A stretch of DNA of 64,000 bases from Cacajao melanocephalus (Eukaryota > Chordata > Mammalia > Primates > Pitheciidae), in contig CAUYLG010027018.1 of assembly GCA_963573385.1 (NCBI GenBank), forward strand, positions 62,001-126,000, written 5' to 3'. The notes under the pieces are model-generated. The model did not search any database, was not told the DNA's origin, and was given only the letters and a program-made list of their open reading frames with translations. Below are positions 17,432-29,744 of this stretch, one piece after another. The position numbers and the translations under genes were made by a program. Every line of letters begins with the position of its first letter. The first letter of the stretch is position 1.

Positions 17432-17707
17432 AATTTTTTTTGTTTGTTTGTTTTTGGGGTTTTTTTTTTAAAGACAGGGTCTCACTCTATTACCCAGGCT
17501 GGAGTGCACTTGTATGATCATGGCTCACTGCAGACTCATCCTCCCATGCTCAAGTAATCCTCTCTTACTTCAGCCTCCTGAGTAGCTGAGACTACAGGCA
17601 TGTGCTGCCATGCCCAGCTAGTTTTTGTATTTTTAGTAGAGATGGGGTTTCGCCATGTTGCCCAAGCTGGTGTCAAATTCTTGAGTGCAAGCCATCTGCA
17701 CACCTCT
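17432..17707 (-). mobile_element. Alu SINE, antisense, 5'-truncated
   Basis: T-rich start with (TTTG)n, through to GCCATCTGCACACCT; the Alu head is missing. It abuts a sense Alu. Confidence 0.88.
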
Positions 17708-17982
17708 GTAATCCCAGAACTTTGGGAAGCCTAGGTGAGCAGACACCTTGAGATCAGGAGTTCAAGACCAGCCTGGACAACACAGTAAGACCCTACCTCT
17801 ACAAAAATTAAAATTAAAGAATTAGCTGGGCATAGTGGCACATGCCTGTAGTCCCAGCTACTCAGGAAGGTGAGGTAAGAGGATCACTTGAGCCTGGGAC
17901 ATCAAGGCTACCTTAAGCCATGATGGCACCACAGCACTCCAGCCTGGGTGACAGAGCGAGACCCTGTCTCAAAAAAAAAAGA
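17703..17982 (+). mobile_element. Alu SINE, sense, 5'-truncated
   Basis: Begins abruptly at CACCTCTGTAATCCCAG (about Alu base 20) and runs to an A tail. It shares the bases CACCT with the end of the antisense Alu on its left. Confidence 0.88.
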
Positions 17983-18030
17983 AGTATTATTCTGGCAGCC
18001 CCTTGACTTCCTGTTTTAATATGAACTGAT

Positions 18031-18329
18031 GACATTTTTTTTTTCTTTTTTTGAGATGGAGTCTTGCACTGTTGCTCAGGCTGGAGTACAGTGGTGTCAT
18101 CTCAACCTCTGCCTCCTGGGTTCAAGTGATCCCCCTGCCTCAGCCTTGTGAGTAGCTAGGAATACAGACGCCCGTCGCCACCACGCCCAGCTAATCTTTT
18201 TGGATTTTTAGTAGAGATGGGGTTTCACCATGTTGGCCAGGCGGGTCTCGAACTCCTGACCTCAAGTGATCCACTCGCTTCAGCCTCCCAAAGTGCTGGG
18301 ATGACAGGCGTGAGACACTACGTCTGGCC
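18031..18329 (-). mobile_element. Alu SINE, antisense
   Basis: TTTTTTTGAGATGGAGTC through GAGACACTACGTCTGGCC; both monomers present. Confidence 0.93.
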
Positions 18330-19284
18330 TTGAACTGACAACTTTCTAAGCCTGTTACACAAATGACACCTGCACTTCCTTCTCAATGATTTCCTAGGTG
18401 AGTGCCCTTGTTCTTGGGCTCCATGTCTCCCTCTTGGATTCCTGTTCTGGTTGGAAGTAGTACATCCTCAATTATTTTTTTCAGAAACGGTCTATGTAGA
18501 GAGAAACTTTGTGAGTGCTTTTTATTTCATTCTCACAGCTGCCTGTTTGACTGGATGTCCATTTCTAGGTTGAAATCAGTTTTCCTTATAAACTTGGGGT
18601 CACTGTTCCGTTATCTTTTAGCCACGTTGCTTTAGACATATCTAATGATAATTTGTTCTTCATTTCCACATAAGTAACTTTTATTTCTTCTCTGTAAAAC
18701 TTTAGGGTTTTCCTTTTTAAACTTGGCATTCTTAAATCTCACCATAATAGGTCTAAGTGTGATCCTCTTTTTTCCATTCATTGTCTTCGGTACTAGTGTC
18801 TCTTTCAGTATGAACACTTGAAGTTTTCTTCAGTTCAGGAAAATTAGCTTTCATATCTTCAAATGCTTTCTCTTCATTCACCATTCTCTCCTCCTGGAAC
18901 TTCTATTAGATTGATAGTGAGTCCTCTGTTTTTTCACGTTCCTTCATTATGGCTTCATATTTTGGAACACCTCTTTGTCCATATCTTTAGATCACTATAC
19001 AATCTTCCACTTCAGTCCTTCTATTTTAAGTTTTCATTTTGGCAATCATGATTTTAATTTTTGAGAAATTTTTCATATTTTTTGAGTGTTCTTTTTTCGT
19101 GGCCATCTGTTTCTGTTCTTTTTTTCAATAAACAAATAGCATGTCTTCTGAGGCTCCGCTTAGGAAGGTCTTTTTTTAAGTTCTATTTCTTGCATTACAT
19201 GTCTCTCCCATTCTCTGAAGTAATGTATTCTATTGGCTCAAATTGGTCTTTCACAATATTAGGTTTTTTAAAAAATCTTTTTTT
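18330..19284. other. AT-rich interval, possibly ancient L1
   Basis: T-rich sequence with short frames only. It has the look of antisense L1, but I could not match specific landmarks. Confidence 0.3.
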
Positions 19285-19407
19285 AAAAAAGAGATGGGGT
19301 TTCTCCATGTTGGCCAGACTGGTCTCAAACTCCTGACCTCAGGTGATCTGCCCACCTCGGCCTCCCAAAGTGCTGGGATTACAGGGGTGAGCCACCGCGC
19401 CCAGCCA
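19285..19407 (-). mobile_element. Alu left-monomer fragment, antisense
   Basis: AAAAGAGATGGGGTTTCTCC through GAGCCACCGCGCCCAGCC; little divergence from the consensus. Confidence 0.9.
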
Positions 19408-19423
19408 AAAAAATGTTGTAAAG

Positions 19424-19694
19424 GCTGGGTGTGATGGCTCACAGCTGGTAGTCCTAGCACTCTGGGAGGCCAGGGCGTGTAGATTGCATGAGCCCAGGAG
19501 TCCAAGAGCAGAGTGCGTGACATGTTAAAACCCTGTCCCTACAAAAAATACAAAAGAATTAGCTGGCTGTGGTGTTACGTGCCTATAGTACCAACAACTT
19601 GGGAGGCTGAGGTGGGAGAGTCTCTTGGGCCTACTGCCCTCCAGCCTGGGTGACAAAGAGAGATCCTGTCTCAGAAAAAAAAAAAAAAAAGAAT
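19424..19694 (+). mobile_element. Alu SINE with right-monomer deletion
   Basis: GGCTGGGTGTGATGGCTCAC onward; the right monomer lacks about 45 bp between CTTGGGCCTA and CTGCCCTCCAGCC. Ends in an A tail. Confidence 0.9.
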
Positions 19695-19740
19695 TTTTTT
19701 AAAGGTATCGACTTGACTGAATTAAGGAATACCTAGAAGA

Positions 19741-20345
19741 CAGGTGCCATGGCTCACGCCTATAATCCCAGTGCTTTGGGAGGCTGAGGCTGGCAGATCA
19801 CTGAGGTCAGGAGTTCAAGACCAGCCTGGTCAACATGGCAAAAAATAATCAATACTAAAAAAACAAAAAAAAAAAAAAAAAAAAAAAAAAAGGACCAGGC
19901 GACGTGCCTCATGCCTGTAATCCCAGCACTTTGGGAGGCCAAGGCAGGTGGATCACGAGGTCAGGAGTTCAAGACCAGCCTGGTCAACATGGTGAAACTC
20001 TGTCTCTATTAAAAATACAATAATTAGCTGGGTGTGGTGGTGCACACCTGTAGTCCCAGCTACTCAGGAGGCTGAGGCAGGAGACTCACTTGAACCTGGG
20101 AGGCAGAGGTTGCAGTGAGCCAAGATTATGCCACTGTACTCCAGCCTGGGTGACAGAGCGAGACTCTGTCTCAAAAAAAAAAAAAAATTTAGCTGGCATG
20201 ATGGTGCACACCTGCAATCTCAGCTACTTGGGAGGCTGAGGCAGGAGAATCACTTGAACCCAGGAGGCAGAGGTTGTAGTGAGCCAAGATTGTGCCACTG
20301 CATTCCAGCCTGATCTCTTTTTGAGACCCAGTCTGAAAAGGAAAA
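19741..20345 (+). mobile_element. Host Alu split by a second Alu
   Basis: The left monomer occupies 19741-19891, ending in the mid-element A stretch, and the right monomer (TTAGCTGGCATGATGGTGCA onward) occupies about 20188-20345. Another complete Alu sits in between. Confidence 0.85.
19893..20187 (+). mobile_element. Alu SINE inserted into another Alu
   Basis: Complete element (ACCAGGCGACGTGCCTCATG to A15) sitting in the A-rich linker of the host Alu at 19741-20345. Confidence 0.9.
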
Positions 20346-21376
20346 AAAATAATAAAAAGGAATCATGAGGGTGTTTCCAGAAGAGATTAGCATGTGAATC
20401 TGAGTGGACTCACTGGGCAAGACCAGCCTCAATGATGCAGGTGGGCACCATCCAATCAGCTGAGGCCCCAAATAGCACACAAACAGAAAAGCTGTATCCA
20501 TCTCCTCCTCTGGGAGCTGGGATATTCTCTTCTTTCCCTGTCTTGGACGTCAGAACCCCAAGCTCTCTGGCTTTTGGACTCCAAGGTGTACACGGGTGGC
20601 CTGTCTGGGTTCTCGGGTTTACAACCTCAGACTGAGAGTTACAGAATCTGCTTCCCTGATTCTAAGGCTTTTGGACTTGGACTGAGCCACACTACTGGAA
20701 TCCCAGGGTGTCCAGCTTGCGTACGGCCTGCTGTGGGACCTCTCAGCCTTCATAAATCAAGTGGACCAATTCCTCTAATAAATCTGCTCTCATATATCTA
20801 TTTAATACATATATATTATATGTAGATATAGATATATTAGATATACATCTCTGTGTACTGTCTATCTGGAGAACCGTAATATAGGAGCCAAGTGAGGTGG
20901 ACATATTTAGCACCCTACCTTCTCTCAGCAGGGTTGTTGTGGGCTGACTGCTTCAAAGGCAACACTTTCCAGCACCTCATTTACAGCTAATGACCTGGAA
21001 AATCCTTTCACTACCGCCCTTTCATTTCAGCAAAAATAACTAAAAGCAGTTTGCCTTCATGTGTCAAGGACAGCAATATATCTTATCTGTCCTGCCTCAG
21101 GGCTAAGTCAGCTCCCACTGTCATAATATAATCTGGAGGAACCTTGTTTGTCTTGCTGTTCTACAGAAAGTCACATGGGTTCATTACATGAATGAGATTA
21201 TGCTAATTGGATCTGGTTAGCAGGAAGGAGCAAGCGCCTTAGACCCATTGGTAAAACACGTTTGCCAACGAGTTGGGAAATAACCCCCTGGGAAGTCCAG
21301 GGGCCTGATACATTGATGAAGTTCCTGAGGGTCCAGTGGTTTGTTGGAATATCTCCTTCTAAAAGGGAAGATCAGT
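20346..21376. other. Interval with no recognised gene; repeat-like first half
   Basis: 20350-20880 contains CCAATTCCTCTAATAAATCTGCTCT, an AT-rich (TATATA) stretch and CTATCTGGAGAACCGTAAT, which looks like the end of an old interspersed repeat I could not name. The rest shows nothing recognisable. Confidence 0.35.
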
Positions 21377-21643
21377 CAGGCACAGTGGCTCATGCCTGAG
21401 CCCAGGAATATGAGACCAGCCTGGGCAACATAGTAAGACTCCATCTCAATCAAAAAAAAAAAAAAAAGGTGAAAATTCCAGGCACAGTGGCATGCACCTA
21501 TAGTCACAGCTACTCCTCAGGAGGCTGAGGTGGGAGAATTGCTTGAGCCTGGGGGTCAAGGCTGCAGTGACTTGTGATTGTGTCACTGCACTCCAGCCTG
21601 GGTGACAGAGAGAAACCCCTGACTCAAAAAGGAAAAAAAAAAA
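21377..21643 (+). mobile_element. Alu SINE (old class) with left-monomer deletion
   Basis: GGCACAGTGGCTCATGCC joins directly to TGAGCCCAGGAATATGAGAC. The right monomer carries GGTCAAGGCTGCAGTGACTTG. Confidence 0.85.
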
Positions 21644-22202
21644 TCATTAAAAAAGAAAAGGGAGAGACCACGCTTACCCCTTTCCCCACCTGTCACGTAG
21701 GAAGCACAGTGCTTAGTGGACTTCTTTGGATTTTAAAGACAACATGAATCATACCTTGGTGTGTTCCTCTAACCTTATTACTGGATTATTCACCTGATAA
21801 GGCTGACAGTTTTGAGTGGGCACAGAGTAGAAAGAGGTTCTGACAAGTCCAGGCTACATCACAAGCAGTCTGACAGCAGACCCAATGGAGTGGAAGAATC
21901 TGTGGCAGACAGAGCTGCTATATGGGGATCCTGGCAAGACCCAGTGCAACCCGAGTAAAGCTGTGACCTCTTCTACTGACAACTATTCTTCACCGGAAAA
22001 GCAGCTCCTGGACTTAAAGGTCCCAGAGACTGCACATCTGACTCTGGGTCACAAATACTGCGTGACGTGAACTGCACATGATGACCGGGCCGTTCAGCAG
22101 CATTCACTGTAAAATGTAAATGTACTCTAGTATCTTTTCCTTACCCAGGACAAAGCTCATGACTGAGATCCCTATAACAAAAGACGTATTAACAAGAGAG
22201 AC
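21644..22202. other. Interval with no recognised feature
   Basis: A 61-codon frame at 21885-22070 has no recognisable domain; the sequence may be old ERV-derived but I cannot support that. Confidence 0.35.
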
Positions 22203-22497
22203 CAGGGATGGTGGCTCACGCCTGTAATCCTAGCACTTAGGGAGGCTGAGGTGGGCAGATTGAGGTCAGGAGTTCGAAACCAGCTTGGCCATCATGGTGA
22301 AACTCTATCTCTACTAAAAATACAAAAAATTATCTGGGCATAGTGGTGTGTGCCTGTAATTCCACCTACTCAGGAGGCTGAGGCAGGAGAATCGCTTGAA
22401 CCCAGGAGGCGGAGGGTGGCAGTGAGCTGAGATCGTGCCACCGCACTCCAGCCTGGACAAGAGTGAGACTCTATCTCAAAAACAACAACAAAAAAGA
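22203..22497 (+). mobile_element. Alu SINE
   Basis: ACCAGGGATGGTGGCTCACG through GACTCTATCTCAAAAACAAC; an A-rich run at about 22568-22589 lies further right and is separate. Confidence 0.92.
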
Positions 22498-22754
22498 GGA
22501 AAGCATACAAATTTGTTTAATACAAATTTTACATGACATGGGAATCTTCAGAAATGAAGAAGAACCAAAAAAAAAAAAAAAAAAAAAAACAGGGGAAAAT
22601 GTGTATTTTCAGCAACAGTCATACTACAGAGGTATAATTGGAGGACAAAAGGTCTAATCTAATGTCAACAAACTGAGGGAAACTTAGCAAGGCCTGTTTC
22701 TTCAGATTCTTCAAGGCATCTCTATGTCTTCATTCTTTTCCTCCAGGCACATTG

Positions 22755-23112
22755 GTCATTGGGCTGCCCTAACAAAATGCCACAGCCTGGGTGTCGTAAA
22801 CCATAGACATGTATTTTCTCACAGATCTAGAGGCTGGAAGTCAAAGATCAGGTGCCATCAGTGTTGGTTTCTTCTGCAGCCGCTCTTCCAGATTTGTAGA
22901 CAATTGCCCTCTCTTGTCCCCATGTGGCATTTCCTGTGTGTGTGTGAAGAGGGAGCGCTCTTGCTGTCTCTTCTAATTCTTGTAAGGACATCAGTCCTAT
23001 CAGATTAGGCCTCACCCTTATGATCTCATTTAATCTCAATTATCTCCCGTCTCCAAATATAGTCATATGGGGAATTAGGGCTTCACTATGTGAATTTGGG
23101 GGCCACAGTTCT
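22755..23112 (-). mobile_element. MLT1-type MaLR LTR, antisense
   Basis: Reversed MLT1 landmarks in order: GGGCTGCCCTAACAAAATGCC, TTTTCTCACAGATCTAGAGG, TAAGGACATCAGTCCTATC, CTCATTTAATCTCAATTA and GAATTTGGGGGCCACAG. Confidence 0.8.
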
Positions 23113-24513
23113 GTTTCTAACAATAATCATGTGGTCAAGATGATCCAATCTGTGGATATCTATCGATCTCTTTTCCTCACTTCCCATGTGCTTACTTGAT
23201 TGGCCCATGAACAAAGCACACATACGGCAATGATGGATGCTACACATGGGCTCAGTAGCACACTCTCTCTCACCAAGACTGATCTGGCTTCTGTCAGAGC
23301 TCAATGTCCAATTGGCCACAGCAGATCAACACCGAGACCCTAAAATGGCACCATTCCTTCAGGGGACCAAGCAAAGACATTTGATTGCAGCTAGATAATT
23401 TTGGATCCCTTTCATCAGGTAGGAGGCACAATTAGCTCACAGAGAAAAATATTTGCTCCAAGTATGGATTTGCCTTTCCTGTCCCCAATATGTCGGCCAG
23501 CACCAAAGTTCATGGGCTTAAAGAATGTCTTCTGTATCCCAAATGGTGTCAAAACTCAAACATCTCCCTGCAGGGACACACTTTTCTGAGCTGACCACAT
23601 GAAAGCAGGCTCATGCCCATGGAGTTCGTTGGTTTTACTACGATTCATTCTCCTGAAAAATATGGATTAACTGGATGGCAGAATGGCCTGCGGAAGACAC
23701 AGACACAGCGACAGCTGAGAGGCAATGCCTGGCGGGGTGGGATGCTTTCCTACGAGATGCAGTAACTGACTCAAACCAGCAGCGGCCAGTGGTGCCACCT
23801 CCCCCATAATCAGATTTCATCAGCCTGGGAAATGAGGGGTGGAGGCAGGAGTGGTCTTCTCACTATTATACTAATTCACCATGGAAAGAATTCTTGCTTT
23901 TTGTTTGACCTCGGGCTCAGTGGCTGACCTAGAAGGAATACTTCCATCAAGGAACACAAAGTTCCATTCCATTGCAAGTTGAAACTGAGTGTGACCCTCA
24001 GCCATCTGGGGCTCCTCACACTGCTAAATCAAAAGGCAGAGAAAGCAGTCGCTGTATTGGCTGGTCCCACTCACTAGAAGGAAATTCCTTTGCTGCTACC
24101 CAACAGGAGAGACTCTTCCAAGAGATTCACTGAGGCATCTCTTATTCTAGTAGTCTGTGGAAAGTGGTACAACCCAGAGAGGTAGGTTCACTGAGGACAC
24201 AGATCACAGATGAAGGTATGGATCACCCTGCCAAGTAACAAACCCCACTCAGCCCACAGGAGGTAATGGGTGGTGGAAGAAGGAAGCTATGATTATCAGC
24301 GTGGGCTTCATGACTTGTTCCAGAAATGTGCTCAGTAGCAGTTATGTTTCATTGTAATTGTTTTAACTGCCCCTCCACCCCAGTCTCCTTGAATCTGCCC
24401 CTCCTTCATACCTTCAATGATGGGCACTGGCAATGGCTACCATTTTAGACTTGAGGATAGCCTTTGACTGAATTGAAATCACCATGCAATGATACAGCAG
24501 TTGATAGGAATTT
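23113..24513 (+). mobile_element. Decayed ERVL internal region (pol, integrase part)
   Basis: Scattered blocks match the pol/integrase part of ERVL-class endogenous retroviruses as remembered: TGGGCTCAGTAGCACACTCT, a GGATTTGCCTTTCCTGTCCC block, GCCCATGGAGTTCGTTGG, then a tract whose translation keeps a Trp-x-Asn-Gly motif typical of the region (about 23673-23690). The frame is broken by stops and shifts at many places, so nothing is coding. No env follows, as expected for ERVL. It is followed directly by an LTR-like sequence. Confidence 0.7.
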
Positions 24514-25195
24514 TGTGGGTGCCCTCTGCTGGGAACATAAATATTTCACCTGGCAAAAGGATAAGGGTGGATGCTTGAGGGGATCCCATACTGGATAACT
24601 TCCATTTGCCTCATCTAGCTATCTTCAGACCAGGGAGGCAGATCTGTATGGACTGCAGCAATGGGCTCTCCTGCCCTCTGGGTCTGGTTAGATTCAGCCA
24701 ATAGAAGACGCTGGCAGGAGATCAAAGGTTGAAGAAAAATGAAGTTGGGGTCACTATTTCCAATTCCTCCCATGCTGGGTCACTATGGATTGGCTGTGCC
24801 CTCTATTAAAAGCTTTTCCCTGGGTTTTTGTAACCATTCTCTCCCTTTGCCCCTCCACCAAGCCCTGTTATTAACTTGGGTGTACCACACCATTCCTTGT
24901 TGCGTTCATGGAACCCTGCCTACACCTTTGTAATAGTACCTTTGGGGTTTTCTGTTGTTCTTTTTCTGAGACAGGATCTCACTCTGTCACCCAGGCTGGA
25001 GTGCAGTGGCTTGATCACAGCTCACTGCAGCCTTGAACTCCTGGGCTCAAGCAGTCCTCCTGCCTCTACCTCCCAAAGTGCCGGGATTACAGGCATGAGC
25101 ACTGCACATGGTCTATAGTATCCCTTTGTTAAATTGCCCTTGATTACCCATTTTGAGGGCACCATCTGTTTCCTGCCAGGAACTTGCCTGGTACA
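24514..25195 (+). mobile_element. Probable ERVL-associated LTR split by an Alu
   Basis: Begins TGTGGGTGCCCTCTGC and ends CCTGGTACA (TG...CA ends). It contains ACTGCAGCAATGGGCTC, CACTATGGATTGGCTGTGCC and CACCATCTGTTTCCTGCC, which I associate with LTR16-type elements; the subfamily is not certain. Placed directly after the ERVL relic, so it could be its 3' LTR. Confidence 0.55.
24957..25112 (-). mobile_element. Alu monomer, antisense, inside the LTR
   Basis: TTTTCTGAGACAGGATCTCAC through ACAGGCATGAGCACTGCACA; a single monomer that splits the surrounding LTR. Confidence 0.85.
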
Positions 25196-25199
25196 ACCA

Positions 25200-25650
25200 T
25201 GGCCCTGTGGTTAGAAAATAAAGACCTGTTTCTCAACCTCAAGGAACTTGTGCATCTTAGAGTTGAAACAATTATGTAGAGAGATACATAATTGAAATGA
25301 CATGTAACAAAACGCATAATAGGGGTATATGTGAGGCATACTGTTCTACCAAGGAGAGAGCGATCAGCTGTGCTTCCAGATGGGGGTGGGTATGGGGGAA
25401 CAGGACCACTGCCCCCACCCCAAAATGAAAGATTTGAATTGGGTCTTGATGGATAAGTGGAAAGATTCTCACAAATTCGTTGGTTCTTTGATTCTCCCAG
25501 GTGCCAAAAATGCCTCCAGCAATGTCTCCAGTGTGATAGGGCTAAAAGAGAGGGAGTCCAGAGAAGAGACATGTTGCACACCACTCTAAGAGAGAGGTGG
25601 ACGTCAGAGACAGAGGCTGTGAGGGGTGAAGCAAAGAGCAGCTTCCGTGC
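25200..25650 (-). mobile_element. L2 relic, antisense
   Basis: CTCAAGGAACTTGTGCATCTTAG followed by AATTATGTAGAGAGATACATAA resembles the complement of the L2 region where the consensus reads GGAGCTTACATTCTAG. The longest open frame (181 codons on the - strand, 25144-25689) lies over this relic and the LTR end and is probably chance. Confidence 0.4.
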
Positions 25651-26345
<695 letters not shown>

Positions 26346-26354
26346 CTAATGGCT

Positions 26355-26445
26355 AAGGCCTTCCTCTAGAGATTCTGATTCAATTTAACTGGGCTTTGGG
26401 TATCATTTTTTAAAGTTTTCCAGAAAATGCTAATGATTTCCTAGA
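26355..26445. mobile_element. MER5-like hAT fragment
   Basis: AGAGATTCTGATTCAATTTAACTGGGCTTTGGG followed by a T-rich stretch matches the middle of MER5A-type non-autonomous hAT elements; the ends are not clear. Confidence 0.5.
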
Positions 26446-26878
26446 GGAATATTTTTAGGACCAGTGACACAGTCAATTATTTTCAATTAATTAATGATGC
26501 TTTGAATCAACCATCATTCAATCGTGTATTCATTTATTCAGTTTTCAACTCTAATGACTGAATGTTCTATTTCAGAAAAATTATGTCTATGAAATTCCCA
26601 TTTTTCAAATACTTTTTATCATCTCCTAAAAATATTTACCTTTTTTTTCTGCTAGATTTTCATTGGTTAACTAAATAATGAAATTAAACTCTGAATAGCA
26701 TCTTTCCCACAAATTTCACACTAAGCTGCTTTTTTTGGAACTAGACAATAGCAAAGGAGAACAAAATTAAATAGTCTAGACAAGGAAGAAAAAAAATCTA
26801 TTTTCAGTTTATATTTTATTAGTGGTAGCTTGACAATCAGATGATATGTTAAAATTATCCAGAATAAAGAAAGAATGA
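26446..26878. other. AT-rich interval with no recognised feature
   Basis: Very AT-rich sequence with neither repeat landmarks nor a reading frame of note. Confidence 0.4.
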
Positions 26879-27174
26879 GGCCGGGTGTGGTGGCTCATGC
26901 CTGTAATCTCAGCACTTTGGGAGGCTGAGGCAGGGGGATCACCTGAGGTCAGGAGTTCAAGACCAGCATGGCCAACATGGTGAAACCCCATCTCTACTAA
27001 AAATACAAAAATTAGCCAGGCATGATGGCAGGCACCTGTAATCCCAGCTACTCAGGAGGCTGAGGAAGGAGAATCACTTGAACCTGTAAGGTGGAGTTTT
27101 CAGTAAGCAGAGCTCATGCCACTGCACTCTAGCCTGGCTGACAGAGTAAGACTTTGTCTCAAAAAAAAAAACAG
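26879..27174 (+). mobile_element. Alu SINE
   Basis: GAGGCCGGGTGTGGTGGCTC through GACTTTGTCTCAAAAAAAAAA. Confidence 0.94.
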
Positions 27175-28111
27175 AAAATAATGAGTTTTTTGAAACCCTT
27201 TTTTTTTATTTGTTCTTAAGCACTCTGCCAAAGAATTATCCATATAATTAAAATTCTAGGTGACTTCAGCAGTGGGCCAGAGATGTAGAACTTTGCATCC
27301 AAGGCTTCCAGAAAAGAGGGTAGAATACAAAGTTTCAATCTTGCTATGAATGCCTTTATGAATTTCTTTTAGGCACATGTGCAAAAGTTGTTGTAGGTTT
27401 ATATTAGTGAAATTTCTGGGTTACAGGGTATGTAACTTAGACTCCCAGCCAAATCTAATGGGATCTGGACTAAGGCTGCCCTTTTATTAAGTGATACAAG
27501 ATCCATCTCTCCCACTCTCTCCTTTGGACAGATATCATTGAAAATCACAGAGTAGAGAGCTCCAAAATATTATGTCTCCACAAAAGCAACAAATAAGCTT
27601 GCAAAAATTATCACAATGAACTTTTTCAGACCTTTAGAACCTCATCAAAAAACAACAACCAGGGGAGAGCTTAATGATGAAAAAAAGCTGCCTTTCAGTA
27701 AGAAAGCTTTGTGAATTTTAACTTACCTGGTTACTGTCCCCAGCTCCCCAACTCAGCTGCAGACTTGAATACTGAAGCCCATTTTTCTGCTGCAGATTGC
27801 TGTTAACAGAGGGACCAATACAGACCATATTCTCAAATAATCGTTGTTCTGTGTTTTGACCCATATGGTAGCTACCTGAAGGATCTGCTCAAGGGCTTAC
27901 CTGTATTTTACTTCCCTTTGAGTTTCCCCAGAGTTGAGGCTACTTCCAGGGTGACGATTGTCAAACCTATTTAAAGGCAAAGGTATTAATTATTGCTACC
28001 TGTGGCGAAGGGCAACAGTTGTGTAAGCAATAGAAAAACCAAAAAGCCTGGGAAGAAAGAGACTGGAGAAGGATGTACTTCAGCAAAGAAGCACTTTGAA
28101 AAGCTCTCATG
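27175..28111. other. Interval with no recognised feature
   Basis: About 0.9 kb without a gene or confident repeat. Confidence 0.4.
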
Positions 28112-28562
28112 TTACTATGGATTGAACGTTTGTTGCTTTCAGAACTCATGTTGAAACTGGGTCCCCGCTATAGCAATATTGACAGGTCAGGCCTTTAAGA
28201 GGTGATTGGGCCCTGAGGGCAGGGGCCTCATGGGTTAATCTATTCATGGATTAATGAATTAATGGGTTGATGAATTAAAGAATTACTATCACAGGAGTGG
28301 GACTGGTAGCTTTATAAGAAGAGGAAGAGACACCTGAGCTAGCATGCTCAGCAACCTCGCCATGTAATGACCTGCACCACCTTCGAACTCTGAGGAAAGT
28401 CCCATCAGCACAAAGGCTCTTATCAGATTGAAGGCTCTAACCAGATGTAGTCCCTTGAAGTTAGACTTCTCAGCCTCCAACACTGTAAGAAATAAATTTC
28501 TTTTCTTTATAAATTACCCAGTTTCAGGTATTCTGTTACTAGCAAGAGAAAATGAATTAAAA
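28112..28562 (+). mobile_element. MaLR LTR (MST/MLT1 type)
   Basis: Landmarks in order: TATGGATTGAACGTTTG, GGCCTTTAAGAGGTGATTGG, GCCTCCAACACTGTAAGAAATAA, AAATTACCCAGTTTCAGG and TATTCTGTTACTAGCAAGAG. The middle contains short ATTAATGAATTAATG-type duplications. Confidence 0.75.
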
Positions 28563-28582
28563 CACATGTATCCCAGGGAATT

Positions 28583-28876
28583 GGGCCAGGTGCAGTGGCT
28601 CATGCCTGTAATCCCAGCACTTTGGGAGGCTGACGCAGGAGGATTACCTGAGGTCAGGAGTTCGAGACCAGCCTGGCCAACATGGCGAAACCCTGTCTCT
28701 ACAAAAAATACAAAAATTAGCCTGGTATGGTGGCACATGCCTGTAATCCCAGCTACTCAGGAAGCTGAGAGAATTGCTTAAACCTGGGAGGCGGAGGTTG
28801 CAGTGAGCCAGGATCGTGCCACTGCACTCCAGAACAGAATGAGACTTCATCTCAAAATAAATGAATAAATAAATAC
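28583..28876 (+). mobile_element. Alu SINE with (AAAT)n tail
   Basis: GGGCCAGGTGCAGTGGCTCATG through TCATCTCAAAATAAATGAATAAATAAAT; a small deletion lies before CTCCAGAACAG. Confidence 0.92.
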
Positions 28877-28884
28877 AATTTAAA

Positions 28885-29064
28885 AAATACAAAATACAAA
28901 AGTTAGGTGGGTGTGTTGGCACATGCCTGTAATCCCAGCTACTCAGAAGACTAAGGCATGAAAATTGCTTGAACCTGGGAAGCAGAGGTTGCAGTGAGCT
29001 GAGATCACACCACTGCACCCAGCCTAGGTGACAGAGTAACACTCTCTCAAATAAAAAAAAAAAG
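28885..29064 (+). mobile_element. Alu right-half fragment
   Basis: Starts in the mid-element (ACAAAATACAAAAGTTAGG) and runs to the A tail; no left monomer. It is directly downstream of the Alu at 28583 in the same orientation. Confidence 0.85.
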
Positions 29065-29188
29065 AGAGAGTTTTAAAAGAGGAGGAGAAAGAGAAAGCGG
29101 CAGAGAGAGTATTTGAAGAAATAATGGCCAAAACTTCTCAAAGGTAATGAAAGACATGACTCCTTACATGCAAGAAACTCAACAAACT

Positions 29189-29278
29189 TGAAGTATTATA
29201 CACTGAAGTATTATACACTTGAAGTATAATATACAACAACACTTGAAGTATTACATACAACAACACTTGAAGTATTAT
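29189..29278. repeat. Short imperfect tandem repeats in L1
   Basis: CTTGAAGTATTATACA-type units recur five times with 17- to 27-bp spacing; the last two share ACAACAACACTTGAAGTATTA. Confidence 0.85.
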
Positions 29279-29464
29279 AACCAAGCTATTAAAAGCCAAA
29301 GAGAGAATCTTGAAAGCAGCAGAAGAGAGGCAACTCATTATTTACCAGAATTCTACATAACATTAACAATTGATTCGTCATTAGAAACTATGAAAGCCAC
29401 AGGTAGTGGATTACATATTTAAAGTACTGAAAGAAAAAAAGTGTCAACAACAAAAAAAATTTCT

Positions 29465-29744
29465 TTCTTTTGAGACAAGGGAGTACAGGCTGGAGTGCAG
29501 TGGGATGATCTCAACTCACTGCACCCTCACCTTCCCGTGTGCAAGCGACTCCAGCCTCAGCCTCCTGAGTAGCAGGGACTACAGGCACAAGCCACCAATG
29601 CCGGGCTAATTTTTGTATTTTTTGTAAAGATGGGGTGTTGCCATGTTGCCCAGGCTGGTCTTGAACTCCTGAGCTCACAACAATCCTCCTGCCTCAGCCT
29701 CCCAAATTGTTGGGATTACAGGCATGAGCCAGCTAGCCTGGCCA
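29465..29744 (-). mobile_element. Alu SINE, antisense
   Basis: CTTTTGAGACAAGGGAGTAC through GAGCCAGCTAGCCTGGCC; a small deletion lies in the first 15 bp of the right monomer. Confidence 0.9.
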
